From Symbiodinium natans (lineage: Eukaryota; Sar; Dinophyceae; Suessiales; Symbiodiniaceae): DNA of 50,000 nucleotides. The translations under genes and the position numbers were made by a program. Every line of letters begins with the position of its first letter. Within the stretch, counting starts at the first letter, position 1. The stretch lies in assembly GCA_905221605.1 (NCBI GenBank), contig CAJNDS010002132.1:241799-291798 (forward strand), written 5' to 3'. Positions 29,693 to 41,030 of this stretch are shown here, in pieces. Under the pieces are notes generated by a model that was not told the DNA's origin, made no database searches, and saw nothing but the letters and a program-made list of their open reading frames with translations.

Positions 29693-30686
29693 GCGGTGTG
29701 GTAGATAGAAAGGAAAGGGCATGAGAAAGTTGCTAGAGGAGCTCTTCAATTCCCTTCCTTATCTCCTGTGCTCTTTTCCTTCTTATTGCAACAGGAGAAG
29801 ACAGGAAAAGGGCTTCCATTCCCATCTTGTTCTTCCTTTCTTGTGTTTTTGTCATTTAGAGAGGAACAGGAGAAGAGGAGGGAGAGAGAAGGAGAGAGGA
29901 GAGATACAGGGAATCCAACTTCAATGGAATAGCAAAGAAAAGAATAGAAGAGAGATGAATAGAGAAGAGGGAGAGACAAAACAAGGCGCTGAGAAGATGG
30001 CACTCTTCTTTATCGTTCCTCCCTCCCTTATCTCTCCCTTCCCTCTTTCTTTTCGAAATAAGAACAACTAAACAGGAAGAATTATGCAAAGGAGAACAGT
30101 AAGAAAAAAGAGCAGAAGAGATAGGCCGAGAAGAGGGATATGATGAAGTACGGCAAGGTCCACGCGCAAGGAGTCACCCTCTGCCTTACCTTCCACTGCT
30201 TTATCATGCAAGTTCCTTTCTTGTGTTTTATCAGTTAAAAGAAACTAGAAGGAGAGAAGGGAAAGGGACGTGAGAGGGGAGAGAGATAGCAAGGAGGCCA
30301 CTTATTTTTCTGGAAGGGTACTGAACAGAAGAGAGGAGACAAGAAACAAGGAGACGGAGGAACGCAACAAGGCACAAAGGAGATGGCACTCTTCTTTATC
30401 TGTAATCTCTCCCTTCTTTGTCTCTCCCTTTTCCCTCTATAATTAAACAAGACAAGACTATTCTTGCTCTTCGCAGATAGGTGCCCCCTCTCCTCTTCAG
30501 GAAGCCCCCTTGCCCTCATTTTGCTTGCTTTCTGAAACGACAAGGAAGCAACACATAGAACGAGAGGAAAGGTGGAGCTCTTCAATTTGTTTCCCTATCT
30601 CTTTTTTCTTTTCTTTTTTCATTCAAAAAGGCAAAGAAGCTTCCTTTTGTGTGTTTTTGAGATTTAAAGGAGAACAAGAGAAGAGA

Positions 30687-30741
<55 letters not shown>

Positions 30742-31010
30742 GAGAGAGGAGAGAGGAGAGAGGAGAGATCAAAAGTAATGCAACTCTAATGGGAAGAGCA
30801 ATGACAAGAATGGAAGAGAAATGAAGGCAGGCGAGGGAGGCGCAAAAATCAGGCAAAGAGAAGACGGTGCTCGTTTTCATCTTTCCTCTGTTTCTTATTT
30901 TTCTCTTCTCTTGTTCATGTCCGTTAGAAAGAAAAGACAAAAGGAAGAACAATTAATGAACATGTAAGCAAACCCAGCTGATGCTCATGATTTCTCCCTC
31001 TCTCTCTCTC
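29693..31010. repeat. Purine-rich diverged copies of the 34-37 kb repeat
   Basis: Segments around 29780-30080 and 30600-30940 share phrases with 33900-34200, 35420-35720 and 36680-36960, such as AGACAAAACAAGGC, GAAGATGG, ACTCTTCTTTATCG and TATCTCTCCCTTCCC. Includes a (GA)n tract at about 30690-30740. Confidence 0.65.
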
Positions 31011-31014
31011 CCTA

Positions 31015-31072
31015 TATATGGGCGATGGAACGGGTGTCCTGTTTGATCGTTTTCTGCATCTTCAAGCGAGGA
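31015..31072. repeat. Inverted copy of the 34.74/36.4-kb segment
   Basis: ATATGGGCGATGGAACGG through TTCTGCATCTTCAAGCG is the reverse complement, with few changes, of sequence at about 34740-34795 and 36393-36445. The repeat family therefore occurs in both orientations within the island. Confidence 0.65.
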
Positions 31073-31196
31073 AAAGGGACCCCTCTTGTGTTTTATCAGT
31101 TAAAAGAAACTAGAAGGAGAGAAGGGAAAGGGAAGTGAGAGAGGAGAGAGATAGCAAGGAGGCCATTTTTCTGGAGGCGTGCTGCCGTGTTTGAAG

Positions 31197-31274
31197 AAAG
31201 CAGGGCGGTTCAACAGTACCAAATTTTCAAGACAACCTCTAAGAAAATTTGGTACTGTTGAACCGCCTTGTTTT
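31197..31274. repeat. Long perfect hairpin
   Basis: Arms 31204-31227 and 31244-31267 are exactly complementary over 24 nt (GGCGGTTCAACAGTACC... pairing with ...GGTACTGTTGAACCGCC). The pairing extends to 31197/31274 with G-T pairs, leaving a 16-nt loop. It has precursor-small-RNA geometry but could equally be a foldback replication product. Confidence 0.8.
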
Positions 31275-31319
31275 AAAGGAAACAGGGCGGCTCCGTTGCC
31301 TCTTAAAGGAATGAGATAC

Positions 31320-32520
31320 TTTTTTCGAGAATGAGAAAGTGCCGTTTCCACTTTCATAGGAAAGGAAAGAGAAGCGATATGAAGCAAGCTTCTCCGCCTC
31401 TTAAAGGAATGAGGTACTATTTATCTGAATAGGAAATGAGAAAGTTCCTTTTCCACTTTCAATTGGAAAAGAAAGAGAAGCGATTCTGCGGCTCGGAATT
31501 CCTCTACCTGGTCCCTACCTTGTAGCTCCTCTACTTACGACATCTTGGCATTAGCTGGCAAAAAAGGCAACCGGACTGAGATGAATAGAGCATGAGAAAG
31601 TTCGTTTCCACTTTCAATCGGAAAGGAAAGGGAAACGATTCTGGAACTCGGAATTCCTCTACCTGGTCTGTACCTTGTAGCTACTCTGCTTCTTGGTATT
31701 AAATGAAGAGCGCCATCGCTGTTTAACAAGACATGAAGAGTCCCTCAAAGCATGACAAACCCCCTCCAGTCCTCAGGAAGAAAAAAGACAGCTCCTTTAT
31801 CGCTTCATGCCCTGTAAGTCCTAATCGGATAGGGATCCATGAAGAGTTCGTCTAGCTGTTAACAGAGGCACCAATCTATTTCCCAATAGGAAAGGAGCAT
31901 GACAAAGCGAACGAAGACATAAAGCCAAAAGCCCCTGTACTTCGTAATCGGAGAGGGGAACGGGAGAGCGTGACAGAGCTTTTGCCTCTTTAAACAGCAA
32001 TGAAGAGAGCTCCTCTACCTCTTATAAAGGAATGCGACACGAGAAAGTTCCCTTTCCACTTATATTAATGGGAAAGGAATGAGAAACGATTCTGGAACTC
32101 GGAATTCCTCTACATGGTCTCTGCTTTGTAGCTCCTCTACTTCCTAGTAGTTACTAAATGAAAAAGCTCCTTCTCCGTCTAACTTAAAACATTAAGATTT
32201 CCTCCAGCTGTTAACATGTTAACATAGGCAATGTATTTCCCACTGAAAGAAGCATGACAAACCCCTCCCTTACCCAGTAAGAATGAAGACATAAAGCCAA
32301 ACGCCCCTTTACCTTGTAACCGGCTAAGGAATGGGAGAGCGTGACAGAGCTTTTGCCTCCTTAAACGGGAACGAAGAGAACGCCTCTACCTCAAAGGAAT
32401 GAGATACTCTTCTCTGATTATGCCATGAGAAAGTTCCTTTTCTTTTAATGGGAAAGGACAGAGAAGTGACTCTAGAAACTCGGAATTCCCCTACCTTGTA
32501 TATAGCTCCTCCACTTCTTG
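31320..32520. repeat. Degenerate tandem repeats with CGGAATTCCTCTACCTGG unit
   Basis: The run GAGAAAGTTC...TTTCCACTTTC...GGAAAGGAAAGAGAA, then CTCGGAATTCCTCTACCTGG, then CTTGTAGCTCCTCTACTTC recurs at about 31440, 31590, 32040 and 32425. A longer ~360-390-bp unit containing GAAGACATAAAGCCAAA and GGGAGAGCGTGACAGAGC is duplicated (about 31890 and 32280). Each GAAAG...CTTTC pair can form a small hairpin. Confidence 0.7.
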
Positions 32521-32559
32521 GTATTCAACGGAAGTTTAACTAGATTTTGTCCGTCTTCT

Positions 32560-32725
32560 ATTCGGAGAAATCACGAGAAAACACAATGGCCACACTCTGG
32601 TGTGATCTACTCGCTGCCTTTTTACAAAAGGAGGCACGTAGATCGCACCAGACGTCCGTCCTCTGTTTGGAGAAATCACGAGAAAACGCGACTGCAAAAA
32701 TCTCGCGCGACCGACTCACTGCCTT
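32560..32725. repeat. Two GGAGAAATCACGAGAAAAC units with hairpins
   Basis: Two direct copies of GGAGAAATCACGAGAAAAC (about 32564 and 32671) bracket a hairpin whose arms are TCTGGTGTGATCTAC and GTAGATCGCACCAGA (one G-T pair). The spacer resembles that of the hairpin array at 37814-38248 (GGAGAAATCACCATGG). Confidence 0.6.
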
Positions 32726-32730
32726 TTCTA

Positions 32731-33663
32731 CAAAAGCAGAAGCATTTAAACCTTTGCAAGCTATTATAACTATTACATATGTAAACTTCAACAGTTCAAC
32801 CCGTGTTTTTTTTGAGAGAAAGGCAGTAACCACAGAATTGACGAGATTTCGGGCCTAGGGTAATGGACGGAAGGTTTCTACAAAGAAAGGGTCTAACCGA
32901 GTCTAACCACAGAACTTGACGAATTTGGTGTGTAGGGTTTAGCCGAAGGTTTTTGAAGAGAAAGGGTCTAACCGACGCGCTTTTCTATACCGTATTGTTT
33001 TTACAAAACCCACAGAAGCTACCTGAAACTAAATTGCACAACGTTCGTTTCGGTTGCTTCTTTATGTTTGCTGTCTTTGTTGAATAAGTTGTTCTTTCCG
33101 TAGACCTTGCGCTATTTCTCTTTTCTCAATGCATTTTGTTTTGTTGTTGCTATTCTCTTTTCTCAAACATTTTGTTTTGTTGTTGCAGAACCACAAACTC
33201 TAATCGAAACTAAGTTGATCAACTTCAATTCCTTTTTTCTCTGAAAAAATGGTGTTTTCAATAGCCTTGTGCTGCTGTTCAATGCGTTTTGTTTTGTTAT
33301 TGTAGTATGAGCCACAGAATTCAATCAAAAGAAGGTCATGTGAGCTCTTTTATCTCTGTGTTAATGAATGCTTGCCTCTTCTGAGGGGTCCTCCAAGGGA
33401 ATGACAGAGCTCCTTATTTACACCTTATGAGCCTTTCTCCTACTTGAAGAAGTGTTTACTAGAAAGAGATAGAGGAGATCTTCCATTTCCTCGAGAGACA
33501 GATCTTTCATTGAAAACGAATACAGGAGGACTTTCATGTCCCAGTAGGAGAGAGAGGACATCGTTCATGTCCAGTTTTCATTTCCTATAAAGGAGAGGGG
33601 GGAGGGCCGGGGGGGGGGGGGTGGGTGGCTCAAATAGGGTTTATTTGGAAGCTAAGGCTCGGG
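32731..33663. repeat. ~0.95-kb direct repeat, copy 2
   Basis: Second copy of 28711-29692 in the same orientation, about 4.0 kb downstream. It differs by point changes, loss of part of the pyrimidine tract around 33385, and a ~38-bp internal duplication (TTCTCTTTTCTCAA...TTGTTGTTGC) at about 33145-33190. Confidence 0.8.
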
Positions 33664-36181
33664 TTTTGCCCATGGCAAAGAGAAGATGGTATTCGTCTTC
33701 ATCTTTCCTATCCTTCTTGTCTTTCTTCTCTCTTGTTCGTTTCCCTTTGAAACAAAAACCCAAAGGAAGAACAATGAAAATGAAAGGAACTCGCTTTCTT
33801 TTTCCGTTTGGGAACAATGAAAAGAACCGAGGAGATAAGGCGAGAGGAGGCATATGCTGAAGCATGGAGAGGGGCCACGGGCAAGCAGCTAACCCCGCTC
33901 ACGTTCCCAACCATTGAAAAAGGATAAGAAAGGACAAGGGCCTCCATTCCCCTCTTATGTTTTCCTTGTGCTTTTTGTCGTTGAAGAGGACGGAGAGAGA
34001 AGGAGGAGGAGAAATAGACAGGATCGCATTTTTAATGGGAAGAGCAAAGACAACAATGGAGGAGAGATGAATAAAGGAGAAGGAAAGACAAAACAAGGCA
34101 CAGAGAAGATGGGACTCTTCTTTATCGATCCTCTCTCCCTTATCTCTCCCTTCCCTTTTTCTTCTTGAAATAAGGAAAACAAAAAGGAAGAATTAAGAGA
34201 ACAACAAAGGAGAAGGTTAAGGAAAGGAAGCCGAGAAAAGGGATATGATGAAGTACGGCAAGGTCCACGCGCAAGAAGTCACCCTCTGCTTACCTTTCCC
34301 CTGCTTTATCATACAAGTTCCTTTCTTGTTTTCTAATCAGTTAAAAGGTAATAGATGGAGAGAGGGGAAAGGGAAGTGAGAGAGTAGAGATCACAAGGAT
34401 GCCTTTGTTCTGGAAGCGTACTGCAAGGAATAGAAGAGACAAGAGGCAAGGGGAGGGACGGAGAAAACAAGGCGCAAGAAGATGGCATTCCTCTATATCT
34501 ATCATCTCTCCCCTGTCCCTTTTGAATGAGAAAAAAACCTTTCTTGCTCTTCACAGATAGGTGTCATCCCTCCTCTTCAGGAAATCCCCTTTCCCTTATT
34601 TTGCTTTTTGAAGCGAATAAGAACAAGAACAGGTAGGAAGAGAGGAAAGGGAAATAATAAGTAAAGAGAGGAGCCCTTCAATCCCCCTCCCTGTCTCTTA
34701 TGTTCTTTTCCTTCTTGGGGGGTATCGTTCTTTCTCCTTTGAAGATGCAGAAGACGATTGAAAAGGACACCCGTTCCATCGCCCCTATATATAGAGAGAG
34801 ACATCATGAGCATCAGCTGGGTTTGCTGCCAATCCAAAACGGTGTCCCTTTAATCGCTTTCTGTGTGTCAAACGAGCAAAAGGGACACCCCTAAGTGCTT
34901 TCTTTTGGGATGTCTTTCTTTTTGCCTTGAAGACACAGCAAACGTAAAAAAGGACGCCTGCTTCCGTCGCGCATAGAGAGAGAGAGATAGAGAGAGACTG
35001 AGAATGAATGAGTGAGAGATAGAGATAGGGACAGGGAAAGAGAGCAAGATAAAGAAAGAACGAAAGAAAGAAAGATAGCGACAGGGATACAGACAGAGAG
35101 AGAGAGAGAGAGAGAGTTTTCTGTTCGGGGGCATCCTTTTTTCTCGCTTGAAGATGCAGAAAACGATCCAAAGGGACAGCCGTTCCATCGCCCATGGCAA
35201 AGAGAAGATGGTACCCGTCTTCATCTTTCCTATCCTTCTCCTCTTTCTTCTCTCTTGTTCGTTTCCCTTTGAAACAAAAACCCAAAGGAAGAACAATGGA
35301 AATGAAAGGAACTCGCTTTCTTTTTCCGTTTGGGAACAATCAAAAGAACCGAGGAGATAAGACGAGAGGAGGCATATGCTGAAGCATGGAGAGGGGCCAC
35401 GGGCAAGCAGCCAACCCCCAACCATTGAAAAAGGATAAGAAAGGCCAGGGGCCTCCATTCTCTTTGTTTTTTTCCTTTTCTTGTGTTTTTTGTCTTTGAA
35501 GAGGGAGAGAGAAGGAGGAGGAGACATAGACAGGGTTGCATTTTTAACAGGAAGAGCAAAGACAAGAATAGAGAGATGAATAAGGAGTAGGAAAGACAAA
35601 ACAAGGCACAGAGAAGATGGGGGACTCTTCTTTATCGATCCTCTCTCCCTTATCTCTCCCTTCCCTTGTTCTTTTCGAAATAAGGAAAACAAAAAGGAAT
35701 TATGAAAACAGGAGAAGGGTAAGGAGAGGAACAGAAGAGATAGGCCGAGAAGAGGGATATGATGAAGTACGGCAAGGTCCACGCGCAAGGAGTCACCCTC
35801 TGCTTACCCTTCCCCTGCTTTATCATACAAGTTCCTTTCTTGTTTTTAATCAGTTAAAAGGTAATAGATGGAGAGAAGGGAAAGGGAAGTGAGAGGAGCG
35901 ATCACAAGGATGCCATTTTTCTGGAAGCGTACTGCAAGGAATAGAAACAGGAAGCACAGAAGACGCATGAAAAGGACACCCGTTCCATCGCCCCTATATA
36001 TAGAGTGATATATCATGAGCATCAGCTGGGTTTGCTGCCAATCCAAAATGGTGTGCCTTTAATCGCTTTCTGTGTCTTCAAACGAGCAAAAGGGACACCC
36101 CTAAGTGTTATCTTTTGGGATGTCTTTCTTTTTGGCTTGAAGACACAGAAAACGTAAAAAGGACGCCTGCTTCCATCGCAC

Positions 36182-36234
<53 letters not shown>

Positions 36235-36990
36235 TATAGAGAGAGAGAGAGAGTGAGACTGGGAATGAATGAGTGAGAGATAGAGATAGGGACAGGGAAA
36301 GAGAGCAAGATAAAGAAAGAACGAAAGAAAGAAAGATAGCGACAGGGATACAGACAGAGAGAGAGTGCTTTTGTTCGGGGGCGTCCTTTTTCTCGCTTGA
36401 AGATGCAGAAAACGATCCACAGGCACAATCGTTCCATCGCCCATGGCAAAGAGAAGATGGTACTCGTCTTCATCTTTCCTCTCTTTCTCCTCTTTCTTCT
36501 CTCTTGTTCGTTTCCCTTTGAAACAAAAACCCAAAGGAAGAACAATGAAAATGAAAGGAACTCGCTTTCTTTTTCCGTTTGGGAACAATCAAAAGAACCG
36601 AGGAGATAAGGCGAGAGGAGGCATATGCTGAAGCATGGAGAGGGGCCACGGGCAAGCAGCCAACCCCCAACCATTGAAAAAGGATAAGAAAGGCCAAGGG
36701 CCTCCATTCCCTTTGCTTTTTTCCTTTTCTTGTGTTTTTTGTCTTTGAAGAGGAGGGAGAGAGAAGGAGGAGGAGACATAGACAGGGTTGCATTTTTAAC
36801 AGGAAGAGCAAAGGCAAGAATAGAGAGATGAATAAAGGAGCAGGAAAGACAAAACAAGGCACAGAGAAGATGGGACTCTTCTTTAGCGATCCTCTCTCCC
36901 ATATCTCTCCCTTCCCTTTTTCTTTTCGAAATAAGGACAACAAAAATGACAAAAAGGATGAACCATGAAAAAAGGAGAAGGGTAAGGAAA
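33664..36990. repeat. ~1.2-1.5-kb tandem repeat block
   Basis: Three successive copies start at about 33664, 35180 and 36430 with CCCATGGCAAAGAGAAGATGG. Each continues through CATATGCTGAAGCATGGAGA, GGGGCCACGGGCAAGCAGC and the AAAACAAGGC/ATCTCTCCCTTCCC segment. Two of them are preceded by CATCAGCTGGGTTTGCTGCC (34811 and 36018) and GA-rich runs. The 62-codon plus-strand frame at 33672, 35194 and 36443 is kept open in all three, but it is low complexity (Phe/Ser/Lys/Arg). Confidence 0.75.
36181..36256. repeat. (GA)n microsatellite
   Basis: GAGA runs interrupted by GATA. A shorter partner lies at 35094-35117. Confidence 0.9.
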
Positions 36991-37119
36991 GGAACAGAAG
37001 AGATAGGCCCTTGAAATGGGTCTGAAATTTGCAGTCTCCCAGGAAGAGGGACTTTAAAACCTAGGAAAAATGATTTTTCCAGATTTTAAGGATTTGAAGG
37101 AATTTAAAGAGTTTGTGGG

Positions 37120-37330
37120 GGGGCGGAGCCGTGACTCATTTCAGGCCCTGAGATGAGTCACTGTGTGTGTTGAGGGGGCACGGAGCCGTGACTCATTTCA
37201 GGCCCTGAAATGAGTCACTGCTTTCGTTGAGGGGGCACGGAGCCGTGACTCATTTCAGTCCCAACTAATTGAAATAATTTAGATAAAATCCAGTCCCAAC
37301 TAATTGAAATAATTTAGATAAAATTTGAAT
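37120..37330. repeat. GTGACTCATTTCAG hairpin repeat, then 34-bp direct repeat
   Basis: GTGACTCATTTCAG, GCC, CTGAAATGAGTCAC form a perfect 14-bp hairpin with a 3-nt loop at 37188-37218. A copy with one mismatch lies at 37131-37161 and a half copy at 37245-37258, each after GGCACGGAGCC or similar. This is followed by two copies of CAGTCCCAACTAATTGAAAT... (about 37256 and 37291). Confidence 0.85.
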
Positions 37331-37362
37331 AATTTAAGTAATGTAAATAATTTCGGGCCTGC

Positions 37363-37810
37363 AGAAAGGCACGGCTCGATTTGGCCAAATTTTGCCGGGC
37401 AGCCTCCGGGCAAAATTTGGCCAAATCGGGCTGCTCTTCGTATGCGATGAGAAATGCGCGGCTCGATTTGGCCAAATTATGCCGGGCAGCCTCCGGGCAA
37501 AATTTGGCCAAATCGGGCTGCTCTTCGTACGCGATGAGAAATGCGTGGCTCGATTTGGCCAAATTTCGCCGGGCAGCCTCCGGGCAAAATTTGGCCAAAT
37601 CGGGCTGCTCTTCGTATGCGATGAGAAATGCGCGGCTCGATTTGGCCAAATTTTGCCGGGCAGCCTCCGGGCAAATTTTGGCCAAATCGGGCTGCTCTTC
37701 GTATGCGATGAGAAATGCGCGGCTCGATTGCGATGAGAAATGCGCGGCTCGATTTGACCAAATTTTGCCGGGCAGCCTCCGGGCAAAATTTGGCCAAATC
37801 GGGCTGCCAC
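37363..37810. repeat. CGATTTGGCCAAATTTTGCC hairpin array A
   Basis: Five tandem ~85-bp units. In each, the 20-nt arm CGATTTGGCCAAATTTTGCC pairs with GGCAAAATTTGGCCAAATCG across a GGGCAGCCTCCG-type loop. Units are separated by GGCTGCTCTTCGTATGCGAT and GAGAAATGCGCGGCT. The first unit spans 37377-37428. The array generates open frames on both strands that are not genes. Confidence 0.9.
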
Positions 37811-37813
37811 GCA

Positions 37814-38248
37814 CAAAATCTGCCTGGATCTACGCGGGGCTGTTTCTTACAAAAAAAGTGCCGCGTAGATCCAGGCAGATTTTGTCCTTCGTGTTTTTTG
37901 ACAAAACACCATGGACAAAATCTGCCTGGATCTACGCGGGGCTGTTTCTTACCAAAAAAAAGTGCCGCGTAGATCCAGGCAGATTTTGTCCTTCGTGTTT
38001 TTTGAGAAAACACCATGGACAAAATCTGCCTGGATCTATGCGGGGCTGTTTCTTACAAAAAAAAGTGCCGCGTAGATCCAGGCAGATTTTGTCCTTCGTG
38101 TTTTTTGAGAAAACACCATGGACAAAATCTGCCCGGATCTACGCGGCGCTGTTTCTTACAAAAAAAGTGATGCGTAGATCCAGGCAGATTTTGTCCTTTG
38201 TGTTTTTGGAGAAATCACCATGGACAAAATCTGCCTGGATCTACGCGG
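37814..38248. repeat. AAAATCTGCCTGGATCTACG hairpin array
   Basis: Four hairpins plus a terminal half unit, period about 105 bp. Arms are 37814-37837/37861-37884, 37916-37939/37965-37988, 38020-38043/38068-38091 and 38123-38146/38171-38193, with a half unit at 38225-38248. Arms are 23-24 bp and nearly perfect, with loops GGCTGTTTCTTACAAAAA. The spacers GTGTTTTTTGACAAAACAC are themselves small palindromes. Confidence 0.9.
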
Positions 38249-38374
38249 GGCCCGGCAAAATCTGACCAAAGTGACGCGACCCTAATTTATATAATTTACA
38301 TAATTTTTATAATTTGAATAATTTAAATAATTTAAATGGAAAAGGAGGGGGGGCTGGCCCGCTTCCGGGGGAGG

Positions 38375-39335
38375 ACCGGGCTCGTGATTTAGTATTGGGG
38401 GGAGGCCCGGGCTCGTGATTTAGTATTGGGGGGAGGCTCGGGCTCGTGATTTAGTATTGGGGGGAGGCCCCGGCTCGTGATTTAGTATTGGGAGAAGGCC
38501 CGGGCTCGTGATTTAGTATTGGGAGAAGGCCCGGGCTCGTAATTTAGTATTGGGAGAAGGCCCGAGGCTTTTTTAATAGTTTTAAAAGTTTTAATAGTTT
38601 TAAAAGTTTTAAAAGTTTTGAAAGTTCAGGAATCTCATGGCCGGTTAGTATTGGAAGGAGGCCAGGGCTTGTAGTTTAGTATTGGGGAGAGGCCTGGGCT
38701 CGTGATTTAGTATTGGGGTAAGGCTCGGGCTCGTGATTTAGTATTGGGGGGAGGCCCGGCTCGTGATTTAGTATTGAGGGGAGGCCCGGGCTCGTGATTT
38801 AGTATTGGAGGGAGGCCCGGGCTCGTAATTTAGTATTGGGAGATGGCCCGATGCTTTTTTAATAGTTTTAAAAGTTTTAAAAGTTTTAATAGTTTTAAAA
38901 GTTTTAAAAGTTTTGAAAGTTCAGGAATCTCATGGCAGGTTAGTATTGGAGTGAGGCCCGGGCTCGTAGTTTAGTATTGGGGGGAGGCCTGGGCTCGTGA
39001 TTTAGTATTGAGAGGATGCTCGGGCTCGTCATTTAGTATTGGGGGGAGGCCCGAGCTCGTGATTTAGTATTGGGGGGAGGCTTGGGCTTGTGATTTAGTA
39101 TTGGGGAGAGGCCCGGGCTCGTGTTTTAGTATTGGGCGGAGGCTCGGGCTCGTGATTTAGTATTGGGGGGAGGCTCGGGCTCGTGATTTAGTATTTGGGG
39201 GAGGCCCGGGCTCGTAATTTAGTATTGGGTAGAGGCTTGGGCTTGTGATTTAGTATTGGGGAGAGGTCCGGGCTCGTCATCTAGTATTGGGGGAAGGCCC
39301 GGGCTCGTGATTTAGTATTGGGAAGAGGCCCGGGG
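38375..39335. repeat. ~31-bp tandem array (TTTAGTATTGGGGGGAGG)
   Basis: About 26 copies of a 31-32-bp unit, TTTAGTATTGGGGGGAGG followed by CCCGGGCTCGTGA. Two blocks of TTTTAATAG/TTTTAAAAG satellite (about 38569-38640 and 38853-38935) interrupt it. Copies vary at a few positions. Confidence 0.9.
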
Positions 39336-41030
39336 CCCTGGCCAGGAAATTCCCGAACTTTTAAAACTTTTAAAACTATTAAAACTATTAAAAAGGCTTC
39401 TTTTTAATAGTTTTAATAGTTTGGGAGGCTTTTTAAAAGTTGAAACTATTAAAACTATTAAAACTATTAAAAAGAAACCTTTTTAATAGTCTTAATAGTT
39501 TTAATAGTTTTAATAGTTTTAAAAGTTTTAATAGTTTCAAAGGTTCAGGAATCTCCTGGCCAAGGCCGTTTCTTTTTAATAGTTTTAATAGTTTCGGAGG
39601 CTTTTTAAAAGTTGAAACAATTAAAACTATTAAAACTTAAAAAGGAAAAGGCCTGGCCTGGAGATTCCCGAACTTTTAAAACTTTTAAAACTATTAAAAC
39701 TATTAAAACTAGTAAAACTATTAAAAAGGATTTTTTTAATAGTTTTAATAGTTTGGGAGGCTTTTTAAAAGTTGAAATTATTAAAACTATTAAAACTATT
39801 AAAACTTAAAAAGGGAGAAGCCTGGCCTGGAGATTCCCGAACTTTTAAAACTTTTAAAACTATTAAAACTATTAAAACTATTAAAAAGGCTTCTTTTTAA
39901 TAGTTTTAATAGTTCGGGAGGCTTTTTAAAAGTTGAAACTATTAAAACTATTAAAAAGAAGCCTTTCTAATAGTTTTAATAGTTTCAATAGTTTTAAAAG
40001 TTTTAATAGTTTCAAAGGTTCAGGAATCTCCTGGCCAAGGCCGTTTCTTTTTAATAGTTTTAATAGTTTCGGAGCCTTTTTAAAAGTTGAAACTATTAAA
40101 ACTATTAAAGCTATTAAAACTTAAAAAGGAAAAGGCCTGGCCTGGAGATTCCCGAACTTTTAAAACTTTTAAAACTATTAAAACTATTAAAACTATTAAG
40201 AAAGCTTCTTTTTAATAGTTTTAATAGTTTGGGAGGCTTTTTAAAAGTTGAAACTATTAAAACTATTAAAACTATTAAAACTTAAAAAGGAAAAGGCCTG
40301 GCCTGGAGATTCCGGAACTTTTAAAACTTTTAAAACTATTAAAACTATTAAAAAGGATTCTTTTTAATAGTTTTAATAGTTTGGGAGGCTTTTTAAAAGT
40401 TGAAATTATTAAAACTATTAAAACTATTAAAACTTAAAAGGAAAAAGCCTGGCCTGGAGATTCCCGAACTTTTAAAACTTTTAAAACTTTTAAAACTATT
40501 AAAACTATTAAAACTATTAAAACTGTTAAAAAGGCTTCTTTTTAAAAGTTTTAATAGTTCGGGAGGCTTTTTAAAAGTTGAAACTATTAAAACTATTAAA
40601 AGCCTTTTTAATAGTTTTAATAGTTTTAATAGTTTTAATAGTTTTAATAGTTTTAATAGTTTTAATAGTTTCAAAGGTTCAGGAATCTCCTGGCCAAGGC
40701 CGTTTCTTTTTAATAGTTTTAATAGTTTCGGAGGCTTTTTAAAAGTTGAAACTATTAAAACTATTAAAACTATTAAAACTTAAAAAGGAAAAGGCCTGGC
40801 CTGGAGATTCCCGAACTTTTAAAACTTTTAAAACTATTAAAACTATTAAAACTATAAAAAAGGATTCTTTTTAATAGTTTTAATAGTTTGGGAGGCTTTT
40901 TAAAAGTTGAAATTATTAAAACTATTAAAACTATTAAAAAGGCTTCTTTTTAATAGTTTTAATAGTTCGGGAGGCTTTTTAAAAGTTGAAACTATTAAAA
41001 CTATTAAAACTATTAAAACTATTAAAAAGG
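39336..41030. repeat. TTTTAATAG / CTATTAAAA foldback satellite, block 1
   Basis: Runs of the 9-mer CTATTAAAA alternate with runs of its complement TTTTAATAG, joined by AAGGCTTC or GGGAGGC and bounded by GGCCTGGCCTGGAGATTCC or its inverse GGAATCTCCTGGCCAAGGCC. Each pair of opposite runs can fold into a hairpin. Translation gives artificial Leu-Leu-Lys or Asn-Ser-Phe repeats. Confidence 0.9.

Noticed and set aside
28711-33663. Complete LTR retrotransposon
   Set aside because: No reverse transcriptase, integrase or gag-like frame between the direct repeats. Kept only as a possible nonautonomous element.
34785-36952. Long minus-strand ORFs of 120-306 codons rich in Ser, Leu and Phe
   Set aside because: GA/CT-rich repeats have few stop codons. 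Overlapping frames are open together and copies differ in frame, so no coding constraint is visible.
37314-38265. ORFs of 160-294 codons over the hairpin arrays
   Set aside because: They follow the repeat period, occur in several frames and both strands, and simply translate the hairpin arms.
37363-39335. Regular repeats with spacers, considered as a CRISPR array
   Set aside because: Spacers are as repetitive as the repeats, units are hairpin or simple tandem repeats, no cas genes are present, and the DNA is eukaryotic in type.
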